Positions 54,437-63,435 of a stretch of DNA of 64,000 nt are shown in pieces (the stretch's first letter is position 1; every line of letters starts with the position of its first letter). The translations under genes were made by a program, and so were the position numbers. The DNA comes from Solirubrobacteraceae bacterium (GTDB lineage: Bacteria > Actinomycetota > Thermoleophilia > Solirubrobacterales > Solirubrobacteraceae), in the NCBI GenBank assembly GCA_025934395.1, contig JAICYC010000008.1, positions 1 through 64,000 on the forward strand, read 5' to 3'. Under the pieces are notes generated by a model that worked only from the letters and a program-made list of their open reading frames with translations, had not been told where the DNA came from and made no database searches.

Positions 54437-56005
54437 TCAGACGACCAGGCCGTGCCTGGTGGTGTTCTCGCACACTACCCGCGCGCGGCAGAACTCGAGC
54501 AGGTAGTCGGGGCCGCCGGCCTTCGCGCCCGTCCCCGACATGCGGTTGCCGCCGAACGGCTGGCGGCCGACCATCGCGCCGGTGATCTCGCGGTTGACGT
54601 ACAGGTTCCCGACGGGCGATCGCCCCACCACGTGCCTCACGGTGGCGGGGTTGCGGCTGAACAGGCCGCCGGTGAGGCCGAACGGGAGGCCGTCGACGAT
54701 GTCACACGCAGCGGCGATGTCGGCGACCGGCTCGACGGTGAGCACGGGTCCGAAGATCTCCTCGTTGAGCAGCGGCGAGGCGGCGGGAAGCTCGCCGAGG
54801 AGCGTTGGCGGTGCGAAGAACCCTCCCCCCGCGCCCGGGTGGGAGGCGACCTGCGCGCGGACGGCGCCTTCGCGGGCGCCCCGCTCGATGTAGGAGGCGA
54901 CGCGTTGCTGGGCCTCGGCGTCGATCAGCGGGGGAACGTCGACGCCCAGCTCCTGCGCCTGCCCGACGCGCAGCGTGCCCACCGCCCCCGCGAGCCGGCT
55001 CGCCAGCGCGTCGAAGACCTGCTCGTGTGCCAGCACCCGCGCGGCTGCGGAGCACTTCTGACCGGCGTACACGAACGCCGAGCGCACGATCGCGGGCACG
55101 GCCTCGTCGAGGTCGGCGTCGCTGTCGACGATCACGCAGTTCTTGCCGCCCATCTCCGCGACGACGCGCTTGACGTGCGAGGCCCCCGTGGGGGTCTCGG
55201 CGGCGGCGCGCACGATCTCCGACCCGGCCTTCGCCGATCCGGTGAACGCGATCGCCTCGACGCCCGGGTGGCGCACGAGCGCAGCGCCGGGCTGGTCGCC
55301 GCCGGGCAGGAGCGCGAGCGCTGCCGCCGGCACCCCCGCCTGGAGGAGCGCGGAGACGACCGCGTGCGCGCATGCGGGAGCCTGTGGCGCGGGCTTGAGG
55401 ATCACGGCGTTCCCGGGCGCGAGCGCACCCGCGACCATGCCGGTGGGGATCGCGAGCGGGAAGTTCCACGGCGCGATCACCGCCACCATGCCGCGCGGGA
55501 GGTAGCGCATCGTGTTGCGCTCGCCGGGCGGCTGGCCGAGCATGCCGTCGCGATCGAGCTCGAGCGCGCGCCTGGCGTAGTACTCGAGGAAGTCGATCGC
55601 CTCGCACACGTCGGCGTCCGCCTCGGCCCACGGCTTGGCGCACTCGTAGGACGCCAGCGCGGCGAGCTCCAGGCGCCGTTCGCGCAGTAGCGCGGCCGCC
55701 CCACGCAGCACGCGAGCCCGCTCGACGGGGGTCCGCTCGGCCCACTCGCTGCGCCCGGCTGCCGCGGCCGCCACCGCAGCGTCCACGTCGGCTTCGGTGG
55801 CGGACGGCGCGAGCGCCACGATCCGCGCGGGCAGCCCCGGATCGACGGAGACGAGCTCCTGCCCGTGGCGCGCATCGCCCCCGACGAGGATCGGGACGCG
55901 CTGCGGCAGCGCCTCGCGCAGCGCCTCGCCCGCTGCCAGCAGCGCGTCGCGCACGTCCGCCCGGCGCAGCTCGAGATGCTGCTCGTTGACGAAGTCGTCG
56001 CTCAT
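54437..56005 (-). CDS. Delta-1-pyrroline-5-carboxylate dehydrogenase
   Basis: 522 residues, RocA/PruA type. APWNFPLAIPTGMVAGALAP, KPAPQAPACA, FTGSAKAGSEIV, VAEMGGKNCVIVDSDADLDE, catalytic Cys in VYAGQKCSAAARV, EEIFGPVLTVEP and GGNRMSGTGAKAGG all fit P5C dehydrogenases; the MGGKN and AGQKCSA blocks are diagnostic. Oxidises glutamate semialdehyde to glutamate. It follows proline dehydrogenase with an ATGA overlap, giving a two-protein equivalent of PutA. Confidence 0.94.
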   Translation of the reverse strand: MSDDFVNEQHLELRRADVRDALLAAGEALREALPQRVPILVGGDARHGQELVSVDPGLPARIVALAPSATEADVDAAVAAAAAGRSEWAERTPVERARVLRGAAALLRERRLELAALASYECAKPWAEADADVCEAIDFLEYYARRALELDRDGMLGQPPGERNTMRYLPRGMVAVIAPWNFPLAIPTGMVAGALAPGNAVILKPAPQAPACAHAVVSALLQAGVPAAALALLPGGDQPGAALVRHPGVEAIAFTGSAKAGSEIVRAAAETPTGASHVKRVVAEMGGKNCVIVDSDADLDEAVPAIVRSAFVYAGQKCSAAARVLAHEQVFDALASRLAGAVGTLRVGQAQELGVDVPPLIDAEAQQRVASYIERGAREGAVRAQVASHPGAGGGFFAPPTLLGELPAASPLLNEEIFGPVLTVEPVADIAAACDIVDGLPFGLTGGLFSRNPATVRHVVGRSPVGNLYVNREITGAMVGRQPFGGNRMSGTGAKAGGPDYLLEFCRARVVCENTTRHGLVV

Positions 56006-57330
56006 GGCGCCGCGAGCAGCTCCTCCAGCGGCGCGCCCCGCGAGCGGGCCGCGAGGAACGAGTCGTTGGCTGTGTTCTCGAGCATTCGCCGCACCAGGTA
56101 GGCCATACCCTCGAGCAGGTCGCCCACGGGCGAGTAGACGCGCACGCGCAGGCCCATGCGGGCGAGTGCGTGCGCAAGGTCGTCACCGAGCCCCCGCAGC
56201 ACCTGCAGCTCCAGGTCGCGCTCCTGCAGGCCGCGCGCGCGCACGCACGCGATACCGTGCGCGATCGAGCGCAGGTTGTGCGAGCCGAGCGCGAGGCGCA
56301 CCCGCGGGTGCGCCTGCACCAGCGTCCGCGTGAGCCCCTCGAAGTTGCGGTCGCACTCGCCGCGGTCGGTGAACACCGGCGGCTCCCAGCCGTGCTGGCG
56401 CGCCTCGATCACCTCGTGGTCCCAGTAGGCGCCCTTGACGAGGCGGATCGTCAGCGGCACCCGGCGTTCGTGCTCGTCCACCCACGAGAGGATCTGATCG
56501 AGCTCGGCCGGCGAGTCGCGCAGGTAGGCCTGGAGCACGAGTCCCGCAGACGGGCCGTCCCGGAACTCCGGCTCGGAGAGCACCTCGAGCACCAGCCCCA
56601 GCACCGTCTCGCGGGAGTCGAGCGTCTCCATGTCCACGTGCACGTGCGCGCCGAGCCGGTGCCCGAGACGCAGCAGGTGCCGCAGCCGCTCCAGCGCGTC
56701 CTCGATCCCCCGGCGCGGCTCCTCGACGCGGATCTCAGGCGTGAGCGCGGTGACCTTCACCGACAGGTTCGCCCGCGGCAGGGGACCGAGCGAGTCCGCT
56801 TCGAGCACGGGGCGCGCGGGCCAGCTCGCCGACCCCGACGCGAGCGCATGCAGCGCCTCCGCACAACGTCCGACGTAGGCCTCCGCCTCCTCGTCGCTGA
56901 CGCTCGCCTCGCCGAGGAGGTCGACGGACGCTGCAACCCCCGCATCCCAGGAGCGTGCGAGCGCGGGGAGCGCGCGATCGACACTCCGCCCGATGATGAA
57001 CCGATGCGCGAGGCGCTGCACGCCCCCGCCCGCGCCGAGCGCGGCGAGCGGCCTCGTTGCACGTGGACGCGCGAGCGCGAGCATCGCTCGTCCCATCCGG
57101 CTCGCGGGCGAGGCGTCCTCGAGCAGCGTCACGAGGTGCTGGCCGAGATCGGCCACGCTCGTGCAGGCGGGTCGCACGTCGGTGAAGCGGAACAGCGCGG
57201 CACGGAGCGCGGGATCACCCGCGACGATCTGGAGGAGGCGCGCGTCCACGCGCTCGCCAGGGGAGGCCGAGCGCGGGAGGTTCCCCGCGAGCTGCCGTCC
57301 GATCGCGAGGATCTGGTCCTCCGCCGACAT
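56002..57330 (-). CDS. Proline dehydrogenase (PutA-like, stand-alone)
   Basis: 442 residues. The FAD barrel is recognisable by LSVKVTALTP, GAHVHVDMETLDSRETVL, LTIRLVKGAYWDHEVIEARQ, LALGSHNLRSIAHGIA, and the substrate-binding RRMLENTANDSFL near the end. Longer than minimal PRODH (~300 residues) because of an N-terminal helical region of the kind found before the barrel in PutA. It oxidises proline to P5C, passed to the coupled dehydrogenase at 54437-56005. First gene of the pair. Confidence 0.94.
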   Translation of the reverse strand: MSAEDQILAIGRQLAGNLPRSASPGERVDARLLQIVAGDPALRAALFRFTDVRPACTSVADLGQHLVTLLEDASPASRMGRAMLALARPRATRPLAALGAGGGVQRLAHRFIIGRSVDRALPALARSWDAGVAASVDLLGEASVSDEEAEAYVGRCAEALHALASGSASWPARPVLEADSLGPLPRANLSVKVTALTPEIRVEEPRRGIEDALERLRHLLRLGHRLGAHVHVDMETLDSRETVLGLVLEVLSEPEFRDGPSAGLVLQAYLRDSPAELDQILSWVDEHERRVPLTIRLVKGAYWDHEVIEARQHGWEPPVFTDRGECDRNFEGLTRTLVQAHPRVRLALGSHNLRSIAHGIACVRARGLQERDLELQVLRGLGDDLAHALARMGLRVRVYSPVGDLLEGMAYLVRRMLENTANDSFLAARSRGAPLEELLAAP

Positions 57331-57359
57331 GCACCAATGATGCCCGCGGGCGGCGGCGT

Positions 57360-58199
57360 CTACCGCTCGGAGGCCGGCGCATCCGCGCTCGGCTCATCCT
57401 GCCAGTGCACCTCGTAGTGCTCGATCGGCTCGCTGAACCCCTTCATCTCGATCGCTCCGCGAGCGCCGAAGCGGATCTCCTTGCCGCGGCAGAGGTCGTA
57501 CACGCCGGAGGAGACCACGATGCAGTCCGGTTGCGCGCACTGGCACAGGCGCGCTGCCTGCTGCACGGCCGCACCGAAGAGGTCGTCGTTCTCGGTGACG
57601 GGTTCGCCCGCGGCCACGCCGATGCGCACGTGCACGCGGCGCTCGCCCGCACCGCCGGCCTCGTGCATCGCGCGCTGGATCTGGATCGCCGCGCCGATCG
57701 CACGCGAGGCCGAGTCGAACGCGCCCATGATCCCGTCACCGGTGTGCTTGACCTCGCTGCCGCCGAACCGCGAGAGCGCAGAGCGGACCACCTCGTCGTG
57801 CCCCCGCAGCAGCTTCATCGCGGCGAGGTCCCCGAGCTCCTGCGTCAGGCGTGTGGAGTCGACGATGTCGGTGAACAGGATCGCGCGGAAGGCGCTCTCG
57901 GTGTACGGCTCGCCGGGCGGATGCGTGTTCAGACGGCCGAAGAAGCCGCGCACCAGGGTCTCGTCCACCTCGATGACCTGCGACGGCATCAGCCCGTGGG
58001 CCTCGCGATGGGCGGCTTCGATCGTCTCCTGGTCGGGCCCCTCCATCAGGCAGAAGCCGAGGCCGGCGTGGTCCTCGAACCAGTAGGTGACGAACTTGAC
58101 GCCGTACTTGTCCTGGACCCCCAGATCCTGCACGTGCGCAGCGGCGATGTCCGCGGCCGTTGCGCCGGCGATCTCGTGACGGTCCATGAACAGCCCCAT
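57360..58199 (-). CDS. DUF4242 - class III adenylate/guanylate cyclase fusion
   Basis: 279 residues from ATG 58199 (MGLFMDRHEIAGATAADIAA). Residues 1-~90 resemble DUF4242, a small ferredoxin-like domain known in Streptomyces as a nickel-binding protein. Residues ~105-270 are a class III nucleotide cyclase: metal Asps in AILFTDIVDST and KHTGDGIMGAF, and substrate Lys in EVKHTGDG. The position usually occupied by the transition-state Asn in VNxAARL reads VQQAARL (Gln), so activity may be altered. The DUF4242 part would be the sensor, perhaps of metal or a small ligand. TACAGT 8 nt upstream suggests leaderless transcription. Confidence 0.85.
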   Translation of the reverse strand: MGLFMDRHEIAGATAADIAAAHVQDLGVQDKYGVKFVTYWFEDHAGLGFCLMEGPDQETIEAAHREAHGLMPSQVIEVDETLVRGFFGRLNTHPPGEPYTESAFRAILFTDIVDSTRLTQELGDLAAMKLLRGHDEVVRSALSRFGGSEVKHTGDGIMGAFDSASRAIGAAIQIQRAMHEAGGAGERRVHVRIGVAAGEPVTENDDLFGAAVQQAARLCQCAQPDCIVVSSGVYDLCRGKEIRFGARGAIEMKGFSEPIEHYEVHWQDEPSADAPASER

Positions 58200-58207
58200 C
58201 GCAGCGA

Positions 58208-58213
58208 ACTGTA
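58208..58213 (-). promoter_or_regulatory. Candidate -10 box (leaderless) for the DUF4242-cyclase gene
   Basis: TACAGT on the minus strand ends 8 nt before the ATG at 58199, and supports that start over upstream codons. Confidence 0.45.
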
Positions 58214-58283
58214 GCCGTGCAGCCTCGCCGCCGGGCGTGACGGTGGGCACAGTCGGGTCGCCGATCCGACGGCGGCCCCACCA

Positions 58284-59282
58284 TCAGGCGCCCGGCAGCA
58301 GCCGCTCGCCCCATCCGGCCGCGAACAGCGACGGTCCGCCGCCCGTGTGCCAGAACACGACGGGCCCGTCGATGTGACCGGCGCGGGCGTCTGCGATCAG
58401 CCCCGCCATGCCCTTGGCGCTGTAGACAGGATCCAGGGCAACGCCCTCGGTCCGCGCAAGCAGGTCGATCGCCTCGATGCCGGCGTCCGTGAACGCTCCG
58501 TAGCCGTCGCCGAGCTGGGACAGGTCGAGATGGGCATCGTGCTCGGTCAGGGTCACGTCTGCACCCAGCAGCGCACCGGCCTCGTTGGCCAGCCACGCGG
58601 TGAGCGCGGGGCCGTCCGGCACGATCCGCCCCACGTCGAAGCCGAAGGCCGCGGGCCCGCCGCCGGCCAGTGCGTGCCCGAGCATCAGCCCCGCGTGGGT
58701 CCCGCCCGAGGTCGATGCGTGATAGACGCGTTGAGGGCGGACGTCCTCGGAGGAGAGCTGGCCGAGCAGCTCCGCGTACGCGGCCGCGAACCCGAGCGCC
58801 CCCACCGGCGAGGAACCACCGGCGGGCAGCGGGTAGGCGTTGACGCGGTCCTCCGTAGCGGCCTCGACGGTCGCCGCGAGCTGCGCCCAATCGTCGGTGC
58901 CGGCGTAGAGGAGCTCGGCGCCGAACAGGGCATCGAGCAGCAGGTTCCCCGTGGGTGGGCCTGCGGGCTGCTCGCCGCCCATCACGAGCACCGCGTGCAG
59001 CCCGACCTTCGCAGCAGCGCAGGCCGTTGCCCGCGCGTGGTTGGACTGCGGCGCGCCGAGCGTGACCACCGTCACCGCGCCGCGGGCGAGAGCCTCGCCG
59101 AGCGTGAACTCCAGCTTGCGCACCTTGTTGCCCATGAGACCCAACGACCCGACGTCGTCGCGCTTCAGCCAGATCTCGACCCCGAGCTCGGCGCTCAGAC
59201 GGGGGGCGCGTTCCAGCGGGGTGGGCAGCGTCGCCAACGCGACGCGCGGACGATCGCGGAGCGCAGCGAACGGATCGGGCAC
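58284..59282 (-). CDS. PLP-dependent D-cysteine desulfhydrase / ACC deaminase family enzyme
   Basis: 332 residues. PTPLERAPRLSAELGVEIWL opens the fold; the PLP lysine is in LMGNKVRKLEF; the phosphate/ammonium region is TLGAPQSNHARAT; STSGGTHAGLMLG is the glycine-rich PLP-phosphate loop. This matches the D-cysteine desulfhydrase/1-aminocyclopropane-1-carboxylate deaminase group. The distinction between the two activities needs finer residues than I can assign, but D-cysteine desulfhydrase-like is likelier in a free-living actinobacterium. GTG start, divergent from the glycine-rich protein gene. Confidence 0.88.
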   Translation of the reverse strand: MPDPFAALRDRPRVALATLPTPLERAPRLSAELGVEIWLKRDDVGSLGLMGNKVRKLEFTLGEALARGAVTVVTLGAPQSNHARATACAAAKVGLHAVLVMGGEQPAGPPTGNLLLDALFGAELLYAGTDDWAQLAATVEAATEDRVNAYPLPAGGSSPVGALGFAAAYAELLGQLSSEDVRPQRVYHASTSGGTHAGLMLGHALAGGGPAAFGFDVGRIVPDGPALTAWLANEAGALLGADVTLTEHDAHLDLSQLGDGYGAFTDAGIEAIDLLARTEGVALDPVYSAKGMAGLIADARAGHIDGPVVFWHTGGGPSLFAAGWGERLLPGA

Positions 59283-59327
59283 CGCGCGATCATCTCATCG
59301 GTCGGCGGGAGCGCGATGCGCGATGCG

Positions 59328-59356
59328 TTGCCGCAGAGGCCCGGCAGGTATATATT
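59328..59356 (+). promoter_or_regulatory. Promoter of the glycine-rich protein gene
   Basis: TTGCCG (59328-59333), 17 bp, TATATT (59351-59356). Predicted transcript start near 59363, giving a ~60-nt leader that ends in an AGGGGGA ribosome site. Confidence 0.65.
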
Positions 59357-59423
59357 CCGCGCAGGGATCACGGGGTCGGGCAGGCTGATGGATGGGGGCC
59401 CTGTCCGAGAAGGGGGATTGGAT

Positions 59424-61412
59424 ATGGCGCCGCCGATGCAGCGCCTTCAACGCTTTTCTGCACGCGCGATGGCCGCTCGCGTTCGCTTGGCGCTGGGCGC
59501 CTTGGCCCTCCTCACCGTGTTGCTGCTGCCCACGGGCGCGAGCGGGACGGCGGCGGCAGCAGGCGTGTGCCCGACGGGCTGGAAAGCCGTGGAACATGAA
59601 GAAGCGCCCACGACCTGCAGCTATGGCCTCCCCGCTCCGGGCAGCTTCGTCCTGGAAGTTCCCGAAGGTGTGACCGAACTCAGGGCGGCGGTTGCCGGCG
59701 GCAACGGCGGCTCGTGGGGGAAGACGTTCGGCAAGGGCCCCGCATGTGAGGGGACGGGTGGCGGAGCCGGCGGCATCGTCGACGGGACGCTCGCGGTGAA
59801 GGCGGGCGAAGTGCTGAGCGTCGTGGTGGGGGGCGAAGGCACCGAACCGAACGCAGGCGCGGGAGCTCCCGGCGGCACGCCCGGCGGAGGAGGCGCGGGC
59901 GGTGGCCCGTGCAACTCGGGCGGCGGCGGCGGCTCGTTCGTCTCCGGCGGGAGGGGCTTGCTCCTGGCTGCCGGCGGCGGGGGCGGCGGCGGCTTCCGGG
60001 GCGGGACCGCGGAGGGCGGAACGCTCGAAGAAGACTGGACCGAAGGGCTCCCGACCAAGTCCGGCGAGTTCAGCGCGACGGGGGATGACTTCTACTGCGG
60101 CGGCAGGAACACCGAAGAATGCGAACGCGATCACATTCCTCCCCAGCAGGGCGACGCGTGCAGCGAGACCAGCAGCACCGGCCCAAAACTTGAAACGATC
60201 GAAACACCCGAGCAGTTCTACGGTCTTGGCGCGACCAGGACAGGGGGCGGCAAAGGCGGCAAGAACACGGTGGACGGTGACAACGGGCAGGACGGCAGCG
60301 GCCCTGCGTCCTCCGGGAGCGCTCCGGGCGTTGGGGGAGTCGGCGGAGCGGCCGGCATCGTTGGACCTCCCGAAGAAGAAACCGAATCTCCCGGCGGCGG
60401 CGGCGGGGGTGGCGGCTACTACGGCGGCGGGGGCGGCTCGAACGGCTGCGGCGGCGGCGCCGGAAGCGATTACTGGAGCCCGGAAGTGATCTCGCCCCAC
60501 TACCCCGAATTCCCGACGCGCGACGTTTACGAAACGGGCCACGTCTCGTTCAGCTTCACGCCGGGTGCGGCGACCGAAGAAGCAGCACGCAGAGAACGCG
60601 AAGCCCGCGAACGGGCTGAACGGGAAGCCAGGGAAAGAGAAGCGAAAGCGAAAGCCGAAGCAGAAGCGAAAGCGAAAGCCGAAGCAGAAGCGAAAGCAAA
60701 AGCCGAAGCAGAAGCGAAAGCCAAACAGAACGAACTTCCGGTGACGATCTGCACGACGGCGTCATCCTCTCGCGTTGTTGCGATCGCTGCGGGGCAGCCG
60801 CCGCACTACGTCTGGTGTCCGATCAAGGAGGCCGTCAAGACGAAGGCGGCGGCCGAAGTCGAACACTACGAACACGAAATCGAAGACCTCAACCGCGAAT
60901 TCTCCGCCATCTGCACGACGAACTTCGATCGCGAGACCACCCTGATGTGCTCCGCTTACCACATCAGGAGGGGCAACGATCTGGCCAAACAGATGGACGC
61001 GCAGGCGATCGTCGATGACCCACCCGACCGCCACTACAGGACGGTCGCTGCCCCGCCGCCGGTCCACGTCAAAGCGGTCAAGGCCAAGCGCTTCGCGGCG
61101 TTCAACGCGCTGATGCACGACGTTGCGCTCGTGGGCGCCTACCAACACGCGGTCTGGATCGCCGCCGACCGGGCGACCGGCGCGCACGACGCCGGCAAGG
61201 CGAGATACGTGAAGCTGCAGAAACGCGCGATCAGCATCGATGCGCGTCACATCCTCAAGCTGCTTCCGGCCATCACCAGGCTGATACGGCCGGCGGGCGT
61301 GCCCTTCGAACACCTGCCGAAGACGTTCCCCAAGCCGCAGTCACCGCTCGGCTTCGCGTCGCTCGCGGCGGCGGATCGACTGCTCGCGGCGGAGATGCAC
61401 GAACTCGCCTGA
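59424..61412 (+). CDS. Large exported glycine-rich protein with coiled-coil region
   Basis: 662 residues with a good promoter and AGGGGGA ribosome site. Signal peptide ~15-45 (LALGALALLTVLLLPTGASG). Residues ~50-370 are very glycine-rich (GGGGGGGG runs, VVVGGEGTEPN) with scattered cysteines, resembling the Gly_rich receptor/adhesin-type domain that starts GSFVLEVPEGVTELRAAVAG. Residues ~385-435 are a charged coiled coil containing AEAEAKAK repeats from a 24-bp DNA repeat. The last ~220 residues are helical with paired cysteines (ITICTTASS-like, AICTTNF, LMCSAYH). No enzyme motif. A cell-surface or matrix structural protein is likeliest; function unproven. Unlike its neighbours it uses GAA and AAA codons heavily. 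Confidence 0.8.
   Translation: MAPPMQRLQRFSARAMAARVRLALGALALLTVLLLPTGASGTAAAAGVCPTGWKAVEHEEAPTTCSYGLPAPGSFVLEVPEGVTELRAAVAGGNGGSWGKTFGKGPACEGTGGGAGGIVDGTLAVKAGEVLSVVVGGEGTEPNAGAGAPGGTPGGGGAGGGPCNSGGGGGSFVSGGRGLLLAAGGGGGGGFRGGTAEGGTLEEDWTEGLPTKSGEFSATGDDFYCGGRNTEECERDHIPPQQGDACSETSSTGPKLETIETPEQFYGLGATRTGGGKGGKNTVDGDNGQDGSGPASSGSAPGVGGVGGAAGIVGPPEEETESPGGGGGGGGYYGGGGGSNGCGGGAGSDYWSPEVISPHYPEFPTRDVYETGHVSFSFTPGAATEEAARREREARERAEREAREREAKAKAEAEAKAKAEAEAKAKAEAEAKAKQNELPVTICTTASSSRVVAIAAGQPPHYVWCPIKEAVKTKAAAEVEHYEHEIEDLNREFSAICTTNFDRETTLMCSAYHIRRGNDLAKQMDAQAIVDDPPDRHYRTVAAPPPVHVKAVKAKRFAAFNALMHDVALVGAYQHAVWIAADRATGAHDAGKARYVKLQKRAISIDARHILKLLPAITRLIRPAGVPFEHLPKTFPKPQSPLGFASLAAADRLLAAEMHELA
60639..60722 (+). 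repeat. 24-bp tandem repeat, 3.5 copies
   Basis: Units at 60639, 60663 and 60687 plus a half unit at 60711, each reading GAAGCGAAAGCGAAAGCCGA then AGCA, with one base changed in the third copy. They encode (EAKAKAEA) in the coiled coil of the glycine-rich protein. Confidence 0.92.
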
Positions 61413-61539
61413 ACGCCGCGGGTCGTTTCCTGCAGCCCGCTCTGGCAGCAGCGGCTCGAGTCGGCGATCACGGCTCGTGGCGCTCGACCGTCGAGGAACA
61501 GTCGAGCAGGTGCTCGGCGCTGCGTCGAGGTAGCTGCTG

Positions 61540-61812
61540 CTAGAGCAGCCGGAAGCTCTTGGTGACAGGAGCGGACCGCAGCCCGGCGGCGTTGCGCGCT
61601 GCCAGCCGGAGCACCTAGCCACCACGGCGGAGCTTCGCGCTGCGGATGCGGCCGGTGAAGCGCAGGCGGTTGGCGCCGACGGTGTCGCTGTGGGTGAAGG
61701 TCCCCACGGCGACCAGCAGGCGACAGCGCTTGGAGCCGCGCTGGGGGTGCGCCGGCGCGCGGCCGCACCTGCCGCCGCGCCGCACGCCTGACACGGACCG
61801 GAGAACGGTGAA
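61540..61812 (-). pseudogene. Remnant of a secreted-protein C-terminal domain with in-frame stop
   Basis: The minus frame reads FTVLRSVSGVRRGGRCG, then RCRLLVAVGTFTHSDTVGAN, RLRFTGRIRSAKLRRGG, a TAG stop (61615-61617), and in the same frame VLRLAARNAAGLRSAPVTKS followed by FRLL and a TAG stop (61540-61542). The TAG stands where related domains have a Tyr before a V/R-L-R-L strand, so a Tyr codon probably mutated. The pattern (RRVGGRC, ANRxRFTGR, LRxGxYxLxxxARDAAG, RSAP) is one I associate with C-termini of secreted Thermoleophilia proteins. The upstream part of the gene is missing, so it is a decayed fragment. The remaining bases 61413-61539 and 61813-61886 show nothing I can identify. Confidence 0.65.
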
Positions 61813-61886
61813 CTGCCCTCGTGGATCTCGGGGCGCGCGCGACCGCCGTGAGGGCCCGACAATTTCTCGGGCCCCCACGGCTCGCG

Positions 61887-63032
61887 TCAGACGCGCGCGA
61901 GCGAGGCGGCGGGGACGGTCTGCTCGTCCGGATCGATCACGCCCAGCTGCTTGATCGTGCCGACGGCGCCGCCCTGGACCTGTCCGATGAACATGTTCAT
62001 CCGCACGTGATGCTGACCGGGCACCATCTCCGCAGGCCCGCCCGGACCGACGGCGATCTTGGCGTGGTCGAGCGCGTCGATGACCTCGCCCTGCTCCAGC
62101 GAGCCGGCCTCCCGGACAGCGGCCTCCCACAGCCTCATGCCGCGGTACATGCCCGAGCATGCGCCGCCGCCCGTGAACATCGCGCCGCCGGGGTAACGGC
62201 TGTCGTAGCGATCGAGCAGCTCGCGGCTGAACGGGTCCTGTGCGTCCCGGTAGTAGTCGAGGCAGCTGTACAGGCCCTCGACCTGCTCCGCCGGGACCAG
62301 GTTCAGGCAGTTCTCGTCGAAGTAGGTGCAGACGAGATGCCCGCCGCGCCGGCCGAAGCCCGCGTCGTGCAGCTGTTGGAAGAACGGCACGACGGCGGGC
62401 GGCACGATCGTGTTGAACACCACCTCCGCGCCGCCGGACATGATCTTCTCGATCGCGTCCCCGTAGTCGGTGTGGTCGAGCGGGTAGTAGTCCTCCTCGA
62501 CGATCTCCCCGCCGGCGGCGGTGACGATCTGGCGGACCTTCTCGTTCATGATCCGCGGCCAGATGTAGTCGGCCGAAGGCAGCGCGAAGCGCTTGGCGCC
62601 GGTGGTCTCGATCAGCCAGGGGATCAGCGGGTCGACCTGCTGCGCCGGCACGGGGCCGGTGCAGAAGATCAGCGGGTCGCACTCCTGCCCCTCGTACTGC
62701 TCGGGATAGACGTACAGGGTCCTGCCCTCTGTGACCGCGGCAGCCTTGATCGCCTGCCGCGTCGAGCTGAGGATCCCGCCGAAGATGACGTCGACCTGCA
62801 CGTCCTGCACGAGCTTGGCGGCGGCGGCCTCGGCGGCCTCCTCGGTCGTCTCGCTGTCCTCGATGTGCAGCTCGATCGGCTGACCGAGCAGACCGCCGGC
62901 CGCGTTGATGTCGTCGACCACCATCCGCGCGACGTTGGCGTCGGCGATGCCCATGAACGACATCGGGCCGGTCAGATCGTTGATCGCTCCCACCTTGATG
63001 GGTCGCCCGGGTGAAGTTGTTGAAGTTCCCAT
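61887..63032 (-). CDS. AmiC/urea-type periplasmic-binding-fold protein without signal peptide
   Basis: 381 residues with AAAGGA before the ATG. The Leu/Ile/Val/amide-binding fold begins immediately: PIKVGAINDLTGPMSFMGIA, ARMVVDDINAAGGLLGQPIE, IFGGILSSTRQA, and LYVYPEQYEGQECDPLIFCT. The YPEQYEGQE and GAKRFALPSADYIWPR segments are like the AmiC/FmdD/UrtA amide and urea binders. There is no signal peptide or lipobox, so the protein should be cytoplasmic, like AmiC, the amide sensor of Pseudomonas amidase operons. No permease or ATPase genes follow. Adjacent on the same strand are a small barrel-like protein and an HD-GYP-like/LuxR regulator. Confidence 0.85.
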   Translation of the reverse strand: MGTSTTSPGRPIKVGAINDLTGPMSFMGIADANVARMVVDDINAAGGLLGQPIELHIEDSETTEEAAEAAAAKLVQDVQVDVIFGGILSSTRQAIKAAAVTEGRTLYVYPEQYEGQECDPLIFCTGPVPAQQVDPLIPWLIETTGAKRFALPSADYIWPRIMNEKVRQIVTAAGGEIVEEDYYPLDHTDYGDAIEKIMSGGAEVVFNTIVPPAVVPFFQQLHDAGFGRRGGHLVCTYFDENCLNLVPAEQVEGLYSCLDYYRDAQDPFSRELLDRYDSRYPGGAMFTGGGACSGMYRGMRLWEAAVREAGSLEQGEVIDALDHAKIAVGPGGPAEMVPGQHHVRMNMFIGQVQGGAVGTIKQLGVIDPDEQTVPAASLARV

Positions 63033-63068
63033 GACGGTTCCTTTCCTGATCGTTTGGCTTCTCGCCCG

Positions 63069-63341
63069 CTAGGCGTCGAAGCTGCCGCCGCGCTCGGCGA
63101 CCTGGGGACGGCTCTTGTGCCCGGCCTGCTGCAGGATCGGCGGGACCTCGGGGTCGGACGCGAACTTCTCCCAGCCCTCGGCGTCCCAGTCGAACAACAC
63201 CCAGACGCGGCTCTGGTCGTTGGGGTCGCGGAACACCTGCGCTCCCTTGGAGCCGTGCTGGCGGCGCTTGTCGGCGCCCGTTGTGGAGAACACCCGCTCG
63301 AAGCGCTCGAAGTCCTCGACGGTGGTGGTGGCCAGGAACAT
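63069..63341 (-). CDS. Small dimeric alpha/beta-barrel-like protein
   Basis: 90 residues with AGGGGG before the ATG. LATTTVEDFERFERVFSTTG, AQVFRDPNDQSRVWVLFDWD and AEGWEKFASDP resemble the single-domain ferredoxin-like proteins of the antibiotic-biosynthesis-monooxygenase/DUF family. No catalytic residue can be assigned. It lies 36 bp upstream of the binding-protein gene and is probably co-transcribed with it. Confidence 0.65.
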   Translation of the reverse strand: MFLATTTVEDFERFERVFSTTGADKRRQHGSKGAQVFRDPNDQSRVWVLFDWDAEGWEKFASDPEVPPILQQAGHKSRPQVAERGGSFDA

Positions 63342-63435
63342 CTCTACCCCCTGTTGATGCTCGGCCCCGCGGCTCGGCGCCGATGTCGAGGCGAGTATCC
63401 GGCGCGAGCCGGGGACGGCACATCGGGCGAATGCC

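Noticed and set aside
58347-59423. Long open plus-strand frame upstream of the glycine-rich protein, opposite the PLP enzyme
   Set aside because: It is the GC-bias shadow of the minus-strand gene; promoter, ribosome site and signal peptide all place the start at 59424.
61615-63423. 602-residue minus-strand frame overlapping the binding-protein gene
   Set aside because: Arg/Pro-rich out-of-frame shadow for most of its length; only its last ~65 codons carry the pseudogene remnant.
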